From assembly GCA_017517805.1 (NCBI GenBank), contig JAFWYD010000030.1:1-55241 (forward strand): a stretch of DNA of 55,241 nt. Reading direction: 5' to 3'. This DNA comes from Akkermansia sp. (GTDB lineage Bacteria > Verrucomicrobiota > Verrucomicrobiia > Verrucomicrobiales > Akkermansiaceae). Positions 25,761-35,296 of this stretch are shown here, one piece after another (position 1 is the stretch's first letter; every line of letters begins with the position of its first letter). Made by a program: the position numbers and the translations under genes. The notes under the pieces were generated by a model that ran no database searches, was not told where the DNA came from, and was given only the letters and a program-made list of their open reading frames with translations.

Positions 25761-28700
25761 ATGTTACCGATTGTCCGGAGAGTTTGTATTGTGAGTGTGG
25801 CGGCGCTGCCTGTGGCGCTGGCCGATTCCTTGTCGTATTGGGAGCAGCAGGGAATTATCAATATCAATTTTGATGAGCCTGTGGTAAGCCGCGCGGTGGT
25901 GGAAAAACAGGCAGATGCCAGCTGCAGTGAGGCAGAAAAGGGCTTGGATTTATTCAGTATCAGCGGCGATGATGCCCACCAACCCCGCGTTATCTGGGTA
26001 GAGCAGGATTGTCTGCGCATCGAACCAGCACCCGGCAGCAGCGTGCAGACCGAGTATACGCTGCGCTTCCGCCCGGATGCCCGCTACCTGAGCAACCGCC
26101 GCCTGCAGCAGCGCGAGTATCGTTTCCATGCACCGGCCAGTCCTCTGCTGCACGAAGATTTGCGCTCCTGCCCGAATGGGGCGGCTCTGCTGGCGGCGCG
26201 CTACCAGAATACCACCGAGGCAGCCGGTCTGAGCCCGCAGGCTCCTATCCGCTACACATACACGCGTATGAAGATGGATGAGCGCGGAGATTTTTTCGAA
26301 ACGGGCGAGACTGCCGGTGCCATTGTGGAGCAAGCGAAGATATGCCACGGCAGCAGTTTTACGATGTTGCAATCGCTGGCGCGCCGCGGGGTGAAGTGGG
26401 AGGAGTTGCAGCAGGATGCCCCGCTGCCCGGCTATGTGGTGGTGCGCCCGGACCGCCCGGTGCCTGCCGGGAGTATCTGGCGGCTGAATGCCAAGGCTGC
26501 GCCTGGCTGCGGTATAGCCGATAGCAACCTGGGGCCTATTTATGTGAACCGCCAGCTCAGCGCACGCATGGAGCAGCACGTGCACGCCCCCGCTCAGGGC
26601 GAGACGCTGGAGAATCAGCTGCTACTGCGCTTTAATTCCCTGGTGGAGAAAGAGACCCTGCAGCGCGCCTTTCGCGATATGCGCCTGGTGCTCAACGGGG
26701 TGGAAACTCAGCTTTCTGAGGATGGCTGCACCCGCAGCGCGGTAGTGGATGGCCAGGAACTGCGGGTACGCTATGCCGGAGCATTGCCGCCGCAGCGTTT
26801 CAGCGTGCTGCCGACAGACCCGGAGCGTTTTGATGTGGCCGAGCACCAGGAGACCGCCACTTCAGCAATACACTACGCGCACCCTACGGCAGCTCCCGGC
26901 ATGCGCCTGGTAGTGGAAAGCCCGGTTCCGGTGCTGGTGGAGTGCACGCTGAAGAGTGGATTGCAGGGTATTCTGGGCTTGCAATTCGAGCAGGATTTCA
27001 CCTGCCGCTATCACCTGACCCCGCTGAGTCCCGCTCTTCCTGTCGAAATCCGCCACACGATGCCGCAGCAGGGGCCTCACCATCTGGAGGTGGCTGCCGC
27101 CAGCGGAAGCCGGCTGCACTTGCGACTCCGCTACTGGAAGGCGGGCGAATTCGTGAAGGCCTGGCCGCATATCAAATCCCACCTCGAGCAGCAGGACCGC
27201 CGCAGCAGTATGCCCCACAACCGCTACCTGCGCGCGCTGGCCAGAGCCTGCCGCCAGGCAGGGCTGGAGCCGCTCGAAGAGCCTGCCATGGAGGAAAATG
27301 CCACCCGCGCCTGGGAGGTGCTGCAGAACCGCATCTTCCTGCAACCCGCAGGTGGCCGGATGCTTGCAGAGCGCGATATCCCGCTTGGCGGCGCTACTCA
27401 TTCTCTGCTCGGGGTGAGTTGCGCCCGGCTGGAGCTGGACGCTCTTTGTGGTGGGAAGCCGGCTCCCGGCATGTACCTGGTCGAGATGGACCTGCATCCT
27501 TCTGAGACGCTGGCGGTGCACTTGCGCTCCCTGGGGCTGGATCCGGCAGATTTTGTGGAGCGGCGCGATGCGCTGGTTTCGGTCACCGACCTGGCGGTGC
27601 TGCCGGTGCAGCAGTCGAACCAGCAGACTCACCTGCTGGTGCTCCGGCAGGGTACTGGTGAACCTCTGCCCCAGGGGGAGATTATTCCGCTGGGAGAGGA
27701 GGGGGGGCACCCGCAACCTGTGGAGCAGGGATATGCAAACCTGGGTGATTGGACAGGCGATGTGCTGGTGCGCAGCGGCGAGGATTGCTGCCTGGTTTCT
27801 GCTCCCGGTGCCTTCAATGACGGCGCGGAGGATGCCTCTGCCGGAGCACCGGAATTGCGGGCAATGCTCTGGACGGATCGTCCGGCATACCGCCCGGGAG
27901 ATAAAGTCTATGTGCGTGGATTCCTGCGCGCGGTGGATGGCATGAACCGCATGTCCCACTCGAATTATAAGACCCTGGAGCTGCATTTTGAAGCGCCGGA
28001 TGGTTCCCGCTTGTTCAGCCGCACGTTCGATGTGGATGCCTACGGGGCGTTCAGCCAGGAACTGACCTTGCCGCGCGGGCAGGAGGAAGTCTGCGGTAAT
28101 TACACGGTGCGGGTGGGTACAACGCGCCCGCGCACACTGGCCAGACACGCAGTTTCCTGCCAGCTGCCGCAGCGGGAGGCATTTGAAGTGCAGGTCTGGG
28201 ATCGCACAGCCAGGGTGGCACCCCAGGAGCTAGTTCTGCAGGTGCGGGCGCAGGATTCTGCTGGTATGGCGGTGAGCAATGCCCGGGTGGAACTGCGGGT
28301 GCAGAGCAGCACTCCGCTGCGGGGAAGCCGGCCGCTTCCTGGCGGTAAGCTGCATGAACTGGAGCTCACGCGCCAGGTGGCAGTAGATGGTGTGGCGGTG
28401 TTCTGCATGCCTTTTGAGGCGGTGCCTGAAGAGGATTTCTCGGTCAGCTATGAAGGGGCGGTGGTGAATGAACGCGAGGAGCACAGCCGCTTCAACACGC
28501 AGGGACACTATACAGCTGCCGGGGTCCGGGTGCAGCTGGGCGAGGATGACCGCCTGCGCCTGCTGTGCGCAGACTGCGGTGAGGCGCTGGGGCATAGTAT
28601 GACGGTGCGGGTTTCGCTGCAGGGCAAGCAGCGCAGGGAATCGCCGCTGCCCAATGGATTTTCGGTGGAGGACTCGGAGCCGGTCGAGCTCTGGTCGGAG

Positions 28701-31466
28701 TGGGTGAGTGTGCCTGCCGGCTCGGCAGATGGAGTGCAGCTTCCCCTGGCTGAACTGGTCAGGCAGCATGCTGGCCAGAAGCCTGATTCTCTGGTGGTGC
28801 AGGTGATGGGGCGCGATGCCGCAGGCCAGGTGTTCCGCGCGGCATTCCCCCGCAAGGCCTGGGAGATGGCCTCGCCCCGGTACTACCGGATGTGGAATAG
28901 CAGCAAACCCGGACACGTGGTGATTGAAACCGGGGCAGATGCCCTTGTGGCCCTGGTGCTGGAGCATGGCAGCCGCGTGCGTGTGCACACCATGGAGCTC
29001 CAGCGCGGCCGGCACGAACTGGCTCTGCCCCTGCTGGGGGATGAGGAGGGGCGCGTGGCGGTTGCTTCGGCCCGCCTCCAGCGCGATGCCCACACGGGGT
29101 GCCTGGCGGTGGCCTCGGCCGCCTCGTGCCAGGTGGAATTGCCTGCCCGGCAGAGCGCCTTGAATCTGGAACTCTTCCTTCCCGGTACGGTGCGCCCCGG
29201 TACCAGCCAGCAGCTGGCCGGGCGGGTTACCTTGCCGGGTGGTCAGCCTGCCCAGGCCGTGGTGACTCTCTACGCAGTCGGCACCGAGCCGGGGCAGTCG
29301 GCAGGGGCGCAGCCGCTGCCGGATGTGACCGCCGCACTGGGGCGGTGGGCTGGCGGTGCCCTTAGCCTGAATCATCAACTCCCCCAATCCGGGCAGAATT
29401 CTTTTACTGGTGCAGCATACAGCCCGGGGCTGCTTCCCCTGCCGGGTATCTGGCAGGGTGAGGGGCGCATGGCCGATGGCTCCTGGAAACAACAGCCATG
29501 GTGGATGCAGGCCTACACGGGACCGGAGATGCCCGCCGCTGTGGCAGAGGAGGCAGCCGCTGCCCCCGCCACCGGGAGTAACCCGGCTCCGGCTGTGCCC
29601 GGTAATCCTCAGCTGGCTTCTCCGGTGGCATTGTGGCGCTCTGCGCTCAGGACCGATGCGGAGGGCCGCTTCTCAACCACCTGTACCCTGCCATCTGTGC
29701 TGACTCCCTACCGAGTGATTGCCGTGGCTGCGGATAAGGACGGTAAGCGCTTTGGCTCGCAGGAGGGGAGTTTTGAGGTGAATCAGCCCGTGTTGCTGCG
29801 GGCGGGTACGCCTGTGGCCATGTGTGTGGGCGATTCCCTGCGGGTGCCGCTGTCTGTGACCAATAATACCCGGCAGGAAGGTAGCTGGGAGGTAGCGCTG
29901 GAGGGGAACCCGGAAGCGCAGCAGCTGCACCTGCCCCCGGGTGCAACTGAGACTGTGGATTTTGAAATCAGTCCGCAGAATCCGGGGGTGCAGTCTTTCC
30001 GCTGGGTGGCCCGGGGTACCGCGGGAGAGGATACCGCCCATTCGGCGGTGGAGGTAAGCTACCCCTCCCCTTTGCTGAAGGAGGTGCACCAGCTGGCGCT
30101 TACGCCGGGGCAGGGGGATTTGCAGCCGCGCCGCCTGCTGGGAGCCGAGCTGGCCGGAGCCCCTGCCTGTGAGCTGGTGCTCCAGGTATCGGCCAATCCG
30201 CTGCTTTTCATGCAGGGAGCGGTGGATTACCTGCTTCAGCAGCCGGCGGGGAGTCTTTCCAATGCGGCTTCGGCCTTGCTTCCCTGGTTGCTGCATGACC
30301 GTCTCGCCCCCCTCTGTCCGCGCATGGCGCGTATCCCGGCCAGCCAGGCAGGGGAGCATATCGAACGCATCGTGGCAGATTTGCTCAACCAGCAGCTGCC
30401 CGGTGGCGGGCTTCCTATGACCCGTGGTGGCAATGAACCCTGCCTGTGGGTTTCGGCCCAGGCTGCGGTGGCGCTCCGCATGGCTGAGGAGCGCGGGTAT
30501 GAGCTCCCGCTGCGCGCCTGGTATAACCTGCTTGCGTATCTGGAAAAGGCAGATGCGAGCAGCGAGCATCCGCTGGTCCGCTACCTGGTGGCCCGCGCGT
30601 TGCAGGACCGCGCCCGGCAGCGCGAGGCTCTGCTTGCCGCCCTGGCCGCCCCGCCCGATGAGCGATGGTGTACCCCGGGTGTGCGCCAGGATATCGAGTT
30701 CCTGGAGTACCTCCGCACGAATAATGATGGCCGCCGAGAGGCCTTCCTGCGCTGGATGCGCACCCGAGCTGCGGATTACCGCCAGCGCGGAGCGTGGAGT
30801 GGAGCATGGTCCGTTTATACGCTGCTTTCCTACATAGGCAAGTCCCCCAGCGCGCCGGTGGAGTCCTCCCTGCGCTTGCCCGATGGCAGCACGGCCACCC
30901 TGGGTCGCGAGGTACGCACCATTTCCCTGGCCGGGGTGGATGAGGTCTGCGCTCCTCTGCGGGGTGAGACATACGCCGTGCTGCGGGCGCAGGCGCGCCC
31001 CGCCCGCCAGGAGTACGCCGGTTTTGCCGAGCGCGGCTTGCAGTTGACCCGCCTCTACGAAACGAAGGGGGCCGATGGTAACTGGCACCCGGCCACAGAG
31101 TTCGCTGTGGGGGATGTGGTGCGCGTTTCCGTCACCTGCACCAAATCCGGGGAGCAGGAATTGCAGCACCTGGTGCTGGAGGATTACCTGCCAGCCAGCA
31201 TGGAAGCCGTCAATCCCACGGGGAGCAGCCACTCTGCCGGGCTGGAGCCCCTCAGCTGGAGCGATTGCTTCGACCAGCGCGAATATCAGGCCAGCCGAGT
31301 GCGCGGTGGCTGCACCCGCTGGGCTGGGAGTGAGGCGTTGCGCCTGCGCTACTATGCCCGCGTCAAACGCCCCGGCAGCACGACGGCTCCACCCGCCCAG
31401 GTGCAGTTGCAGTACGACCCGCAGACTTATGCGCTCTCGCCGAGCGCCAGGATTATCAGCCGGTGA
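25761..31466 (+). CDS. Alpha-2-macroglobulin family protein lacking the thioester
   Basis: A 1,901-residue exported protein with a signal peptide at about residues 1-21 (MLPIVRRVCIVSVAALPVALA) and no lipobox. A large array of beta-sandwich (MG-like) domains is followed near 700 by the A2M block DRPAYRPGDKVYVRGFL, near 1300 by LWRSALRTDAEGRFSTTCTL, and by an alpha/alpha-toroid region. In bacterial A2Ms the toroid carries YPYGCLEQ, whose Cys and Gln form a thioester that traps proteases. Here the aligned segment reads QQPAGSLSNAASALLPWL (about 1493-1510), so Cys, Glu and Gln are Ser1498, Ser1500 and Asn1501. It may inhibit proteases without covalent trapping or have a structural role. No penicillin-binding protein partner (pbpC) is adjacent. 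Confidence 0.88.
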   Translation: MLPIVRRVCIVSVAALPVALADSLSYWEQQGIININFDEPVVSRAVVEKQADASCSEAEKGLDLFSISGDDAHQPRVIWVEQDCLRIEPAPGSSVQTEYTLRFRPDARYLSNRRLQQREYRFHAPASPLLHEDLRSCPNGAALLAARYQNTTEAAGLSPQAPIRYTYTRMKMDERGDFFETGETAGAIVEQAKICHGSSFTMLQSLARRGVKWEELQQDAPLPGYVVVRPDRPVPAGSIWRLNAKAAPGCGIADSNLGPIYVNRQLSARMEQHVHAPAQGETLENQLLLRFNSLVEKETLQRAFRDMRLVLNGVETQLSEDGCTRSAVVDGQELRVRYAGALPPQRFSVLPTDPERFDVAEHQETATSAIHYAHPTAAPGMRLVVESPVPVLVECTLKSGLQGILGLQFEQDFTCRYHLTPLSPALPVEIRHTMPQQGPHHLEVAAASGSRLHLRLRYWKAGEFVKAWPHIKSHLEQQDRRSSMPHNRYLRALARACRQAGLEPLEEPAMEENATRAWEVLQNRIFLQPAGGRMLAERDIPLGGATHSLLGVSCARLELDALCGGKPAPGMYLVEMDLHPSETLAVHLRSLGLDPADFVERRDALVSVTDLAVLPVQQSNQQTHLLVLRQGTGEPLPQGEIIPLGEEGGHPQPVEQGYANLGDWTGDVLVRSGEDCCLVSAPGAFNDGAEDASAGAPELRAMLWTDRPAYRPGDKVYVRGFLRAVDGMNRMSHSNYKTLELHFEAPDGSRLFSRTFDVDAYGAFSQELTLPRGQEEVCGNYTVRVGTTRPRTLARHAVSCQLPQREAFEVQVWDRTARVAPQELVLQVRAQDSAGMAVSNARVELRVQSSTPLRGSRPLPGGKLHELELTRQVAVDGVAVFCMPFEAVPEEDFSVSYEGAVVNEREEHSRFNTQGHYTAAGVRVQLGEDDRLRLLCADCGEALGHSMTVRVSLQGKQRRESPLPNGFSVEDSEPVELWSEWVSVPAGSADGVQLPLAELVRQHAGQKPDSLVVQVMGRDAAGQVFRAAFPRKAWEMASPRYYRMWNSSKPGHVVIETGADALVALVLEHGSRVRVHTMELQRGRHELALPLLGDEEGRVAVASARLQRDAHTGCLAVASAASCQVELPARQSALNLELFLPGTVRPGTSQQLAGRVTLPGGQPAQAVVTLYAVGTEPGQSAGAQPLPDVTAALGRWAGGALSLNHQLPQSGQNSFTGAAYSPGLLPLPGIWQGEGRMADGSWKQQPWWMQAYTGPEMPAAVAEEAAAAPATGSNPAPAVPGNPQLASPVALWRSALRTDAEGRFSTTCTLPSVLTPYRVIAVAADKDGKRFGSQEGSFEVNQPVLLRAGTPVAMCVGDSLRVPLSVTNNTRQEGSWEVALEGNPEAQQLHLPPGATETVDFEISPQNPGVQSFRWVARGTAGEDTAHSAVEVSYPSPLLKEVHQLALTPGQGDLQPRRLLGAELAGAPACELVLQVSANPLLFMQGAVDYLLQQPAGSLSNAASALLPWLLHDRLAPLCPRMARIPASQAGEHIERIVADLLNQQLPGGGLPMTRGGNEPCLWVSAQAAVALRMAEERGYELPLRAWYNLLAYLEKADASSEHPLVRYLVARALQDRARQREALLAALAAPPDERWCTPGVRQDIEFLEYLRTNNDGRREAFLRWMRTRAADYRQRGAWSGAWSVYTLLSYIGKSPSAPVESSLRLPDGSTATLGREVRTISLAGVDEVCAPLRGETYAVLRAQARPARQEYAGFAERGLQLTRLYETKGADGNWHPATEFAVGDVVRVSVTCTKSGEQELQHLVLEDYLPASMEAVNPTGSSHSAGLEPLSWSDCFDQREYQASRVRGGCTRWAGSEALRLRYYARVKRPGSTTAPPAQVQLQYDPQTYALSPSARIISR

Positions 31467-31473
31467 CAAATGA

Positions 31474-31616
31474 CATATCAGCATCGTATCCGATATAAAA
31501 TTTTGCATGGGGGTACCGCATACCTTGCCATCGGACGTAAGCCGCTAAAATCCAAATAGTCAATAGTCATTAGTCAATTGTCAATCCATGTGCCCCGGAT
31601 CTTTGGGACGCATGGG
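31474..31616 (+). repeat. Dispersed intergenic repeat, copy B
   Basis: Similar along its length to copy A (5924-6087), in the same orientation but without about 28 central bases. It includes CATATCAGCATCGTAT, CCATCGG, CGCTAAAATCCAAATAG, tandem AGTCA words and an imperfect terminal hairpin (CATGTGCCCC...TTTGGGACGCATG). It fills the gap between the A2M gene and the purB promoter. Confidence 0.7.
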
Positions 31617-31630
31617 CCGGATGTTCAGGC

Positions 31631-31659
31631 TTGAATATGAAGCGAATTTCTGGTATGCT
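31631..31659 (+). promoter_or_regulatory. Promoter of purB operon
   Basis: TTGAAT (31631-31636), a 17-base spacer and TATGCT (31654-31659), 31 bases before the purB ATG. A longer reading frame starts inside this promoter, which argues for the ATG at 31691 as the true start. Confidence 0.6.
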
Positions 31660-31690
31660 GGTCTTTCACCTGTTACCGAAAACACATATT

Positions 31691-33115
31691 ATGAGCGCGA
31701 TACCGAATGTACTGGCAGGCCGTTATGCCTCTGATTCCATGAAAGCCATCTGGTCTGCAGAAGGCCGCATTGTGCTGGAGCGTGAGTTCTGGATTGCTGT
31801 GATGAAGGCCCAGAAAGACCTGGGGCTGGATATCCCCCAGGAGGCGATTGATGCCTACGAGCGCGTGAAGAACCAGGTGGATGTGGAGAGTATCAATGCC
31901 CGTGAGCGCATCACCCGCCATGATGTGAAGGCACGCATCGAGGAGTTCTGCGACCTGGCCGGTCATGAGCATATCCACAAGGGAATGACCAGCCGCGACC
32001 TCACGGAAAACGTGGAGCAGCTGCAGATCTGGCGTTCCATGCACATCATCCGCGATAAGGCGGTGGCGGTGCTGGACCGCATGGCCCGCTGCGCTGGCAA
32101 CTGGCGCGATATGGTCTTTGCTGCCCGCACGCACAATGTGGCTGCCCAGGCCACGACCATGGGCAAGCGCGTGGCGATGTTCGGCGAGGAGATTGTGCAC
32201 TGGGCCTGGGCCTGGGTGAGCATGATGGAGCGCTACCGGGTGCGTGGCCTCAAGGGCGCGGTGGGTACCCAGCTCGACCAGCTTTCCCTCTTCGGCAAGA
32301 ACCCGGATACGGTGCGCGAGCTCGAGGAGCGTATCTGCTCCCACCTCGGCATTGCTGCCAAGTGGATGAATGTGGGCCAGGTGTATCCCCGCTCGCTTGA
32401 TTTCGAGATTATTTCCGGCCTGGTGGGTCTGGCCAGTGGCCCCAGCAGTTTCTGCAAGACCTGGCGCCTCATGGTGGGCCACGAGCTCTGCACCGAGGGC
32501 TTTGCCAAGGGGCAGACCGGCTCCAGCGCTATGCCGCACAAGATGAATCCGCGCTCCTGCGAGCGTGTGAACGGGTTCCATGCCATCCTCAAGGGGCATC
32601 TTACCATGATCGGTGGTATCATCGGCGACCAGTGGAATGAGGGCGATGTGTCTTGCTCGGTGGTGCGCCGCTGCGTGCTGCCCGATGCATTCCTGGCGGC
32701 TGATGGCCTGTTTGAAACATTCATCACCGTGCTCGACCAGATGGGTATGTATGAACCGGTAGTGCGCACGGAGCTCAACCGCTACCTGCCGTTCCTGATG
32801 ACCACCACCATCATGATGGCTGCGGTGAAGCGTGGCGTGGGCCGCGAGACGGCTCACGAGGTCATCAAGGAGCATGCCGTGGCTGTTTCCAATGACCTGC
32901 GCAACGGTCTCATCTCCACCAATGACCTGCTCGACCGCCTGGGGGCCGATGGCCGCCTGATGCTCACTCGCGAGGAGATTCAGGAGATTTACGATGCCAA
33001 TGCCGGTGATACGGGTATGGCTGCCCAGCAGGTGGATGCCTTTGTGGCTATGGTGCAGGAGCTCGCCACCCGCTTCCCGGAGGGTGTGGGCTATGTGCCC
33101 GGCGCGATTCTCTGA
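31691..33115 (+). CDS. purB: Adenylosuccinate lyase
   Basis: A 474-residue fumarase/aspartase-superfamily lyase. It splits SAICAR and adenylosuccinate to release fumarate in purine synthesis. Signature blocks are GMTSRDLTENVEQLQ (about 98-112), RTHNVAAQATTMGKR and the flexible loop QTGSSAMPHKMNPRSCE. The start MSAIPNVLAGRYAS matches the family; an upstream extension covers the promoter and is rejected. A glycosidase-like gene follows after 9 bases and is likely co-transcribed. Confidence 0.96.
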   Translation: MSAIPNVLAGRYASDSMKAIWSAEGRIVLEREFWIAVMKAQKDLGLDIPQEAIDAYERVKNQVDVESINARERITRHDVKARIEEFCDLAGHEHIHKGMTSRDLTENVEQLQIWRSMHIIRDKAVAVLDRMARCAGNWRDMVFAARTHNVAAQATTMGKRVAMFGEEIVHWAWAWVSMMERYRVRGLKGAVGTQLDQLSLFGKNPDTVRELEERICSHLGIAAKWMNVGQVYPRSLDFEIISGLVGLASGPSSFCKTWRLMVGHELCTEGFAKGQTGSSAMPHKMNPRSCERVNGFHAILKGHLTMIGGIIGDQWNEGDVSCSVVRRCVLPDAFLAADGLFETFITVLDQMGMYEPVVRTELNRYLPFLMTTTIMMAAVKRGVGRETAHEVIKEHAVAVSNDLRNGLISTNDLLDRLGADGRLMLTREEIQEIYDANAGDTGMAAQQVDAFVAMVQELATRFPEGVGYVPGAIL

Positions 33116-33124
33116 TGCTTGCCT

Positions 33125-35296
33125 ATGGCCGCAGAGCAGGAACAGGTATTGTTTGATAACGGCGCCTACAGGCTGACCAGCAACCGGCTGGAGCAGCCCG
33201 GGCTGCTGGCTGAGCTGGTATCGCCCACCTGCCTGCGCATCACCCGCGAGGGCGAGGTGCGCGAGGTGGCGCTGCCTCAGTCTGCCCCGGCAGGCTTTGC
33301 CGGGGTGCGTAGTTCCATTCCTGTGCTCCAGGCCATGTATGCGCTCGCTGCGCATGAACTCCAGGCCAATCTGAACCCTGAGGGGCTTTTGCTGGCCGGG
33401 GCAAACTGGTTCTCTGTCTGGACTCGTGATATTGCCTTTGCGGCAGCTCTGGGGGCGGCGCTGGCAGCCCCGGAGGCGACGCGCGCCAGCCTGGAATCCC
33501 GCGTGCGAGATGGTGTGGTGATGCAGGATACCGGCACCGGTGGCGGCTGGCCCGTTTCGACAGACCGCGTTTCCTGGGCTCTGGGTGCCTGGTCGCTCTA
33601 CCAGGCGCAGGGCGGGCGCGACTGGCTGGAGTACTGTGTGAAGGTGCTGGTGGCTACGCTGGAGCAGGATGCCCGCGTGCTGCCGGCGCATGAGGTACTG
33701 CGCCCGGGCGAGACTTCATTCATCGACTGGCGCGAGCAGAGTTATCCGGATTGGATGACCCCGGTGGATATTGCTGCTTCATACGCCTTCGGCACCAATG
33801 TGCTGCATTATCTCTGCCGGCAGCTGCTGGCCCGCATGCTCCGCGAACTTGGCCGCACCGATGAGGCTGCTGTGTACGCTGAGGCTGCGGCAGAGCTGGC
33901 TTCCCGTATCGATGAGGCTTTCTGGAGCGCGGGAACTGACCGCTACGGCATGATGCGCACCGCTGAGGGGTATTTGGATGACCGGGTGGATTCTCTGGCC
34001 AGTTCGCTGGCGGTGCTCTGTGGGCTGGCCGGTGACCAGGCCGAGGTGGTGATGCAGCAACTGCCCCGCTCGCCCTTCGGTACGCCGGTGTTCACTCCCT
34101 ATAAGTCACGCCAGGAAAAGGCGTATCATAATCGCAGCGTGTGGCCTTTTGTGGAGGCGTATGTGCTGCTGGCGCAGGCTGACCAGCAGAATGCCGCTGG
34201 TGCGGTGTTCTCCATGTCGGCCCTGCTGCGCGCGGCCATGGCATTTGGCACCAATAAGGAGAATTTCCACGCCGAGAGCGGTGAGGCCCACGAGACGCTC
34301 CAGAACTCAGACCGCCAGCTCTGGAGTGTGGCCGGCATGCTCGGCATGTTCTATTTTGCGCTTTTCGGTATCAAGTATGAAGGGGATAATCTCGTGGTTT
34401 CTCCCTGTGTACCCTATGAATACCGGGGCAGCCACTGGCTCACAGGCCTGCGTATCCGTGATATGGTGCTCGATATCCACCTCAACGGCTACGGAACCGA
34501 GGTATGGTCGGTCAAGGTGAACGGTAAACCGGATTCCCCCATTATTCCGCTGGATGCCAAGGGGTACATGCAGATTGAGCTGGAGCTCATGCCGGTGGAA
34601 GCAGAAGCCCCGCGCTTCCTCCCCCGCCGCGCGCAGGAGGATTTGCCCGAGCCGGAGTGGGATGCCCCCACCGCCCGTCTCCTGCGCTGGTTCCCGGTTC
34701 CCGGGGCTGAGAGCTACAATGTGTTCCGCAACGGGGTCGCCTTTTCTGCCACCCTGGATTGCCAATGTCCGCTCCCCCCGGGCAAGGCCTATTTTAACGA
34801 ATACACAGTGCAGGCGGTTAATGCCACCACGACCTCCTGTTTCAGCAAACCATTTGAATGCCCGGCGCCCGGTTGTCGCTACGAGCTGGCTCCTCTGCGT
34901 GTGGGCGAGCAGGCCGAGTTCAAGGTGGAGCAGGGGCAGGCGTGGCTCGATACGCGGCCTTGCACTGCCCGCCTGGATTACGAGGAACTCACCCTGCCTG
35001 AGGGGGAGTACATCGTACGCGTGTTCTATTGCAACGCCACGGCTTCTCTGCGCGATAGTGATACTTGTGCTCTGCGTGAGTTGATGGTGGATGGTGAGCC
35101 GGCCGGTGTGCTGCTGCTCCCCCACAATACCGAGGAGGGGCGCTGGGAGGATTACACCCGCTCCGCAGGGCTCCGGGTCGGGCTTGCTGCCGGGGCGCAC
35201 CGTTTCTCGCTCTGCTACACTCCCCGCTGCGCCAATGCCAACGGCAACACCAACCAATGCATGGTGCGTGCGATGGAGATTACCCGGGTTGGGTAG
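33125..35296 (+). CDS. Six-hairpin glycosidase-like protein with C-terminal beta domains
   Basis: A 723-residue protein with no signal peptide, so probably cytoplasmic. Residues of about 60-440 look like an (alpha/alpha)6 six-hairpin glycosidase, with WFSVWTRDIAFAAALGAAL, a DWMTPVDIAASYAFGTNVL helix, and YHNRSVWPFVEAYVLLA. The last resembles the YHNGSVWPF-type segment of debranching-enzyme and GH94/GH133-like folds. A beta-sandwich (about 440-505), a fibronectin-III-like unit (LLRWFPVPGAESYNVFRNG) and a carbohydrate-binding-like C-terminal beta domain follow. Activity and substrate are unknown. It begins 9 bases after purB. Its 3' end overlaps the convergent acyltransferase gene by 17 bases. 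Confidence 0.72.
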   Translation: MAAEQEQVLFDNGAYRLTSNRLEQPGLLAELVSPTCLRITREGEVREVALPQSAPAGFAGVRSSIPVLQAMYALAAHELQANLNPEGLLLAGANWFSVWTRDIAFAAALGAALAAPEATRASLESRVRDGVVMQDTGTGGGWPVSTDRVSWALGAWSLYQAQGGRDWLEYCVKVLVATLEQDARVLPAHEVLRPGETSFIDWREQSYPDWMTPVDIAASYAFGTNVLHYLCRQLLARMLRELGRTDEAAVYAEAAAELASRIDEAFWSAGTDRYGMMRTAEGYLDDRVDSLASSLAVLCGLAGDQAEVVMQQLPRSPFGTPVFTPYKSRQEKAYHNRSVWPFVEAYVLLAQADQQNAAGAVFSMSALLRAAMAFGTNKENFHAESGEAHETLQNSDRQLWSVAGMLGMFYFALFGIKYEGDNLVVSPCVPYEYRGSHWLTGLRIRDMVLDIHLNGYGTEVWSVKVNGKPDSPIIPLDAKGYMQIELELMPVEAEAPRFLPRRAQEDLPEPEWDAPTARLLRWFPVPGAESYNVFRNGVAFSATLDCQCPLPPGKAYFNEYTVQAVNATTTSCFSKPFECPAPGCRYELAPLRVGEQAEFKVEQGQAWLDTRPCTARLDYEELTLPEGEYIVRVFYCNATASLRDSDTCALRELMVDGEPAGVLLLPHNTEEGRWEDYTRSAGLRVGLAAGAHRFSLCYTPRCANANGNTNQCMVRAMEITRVG

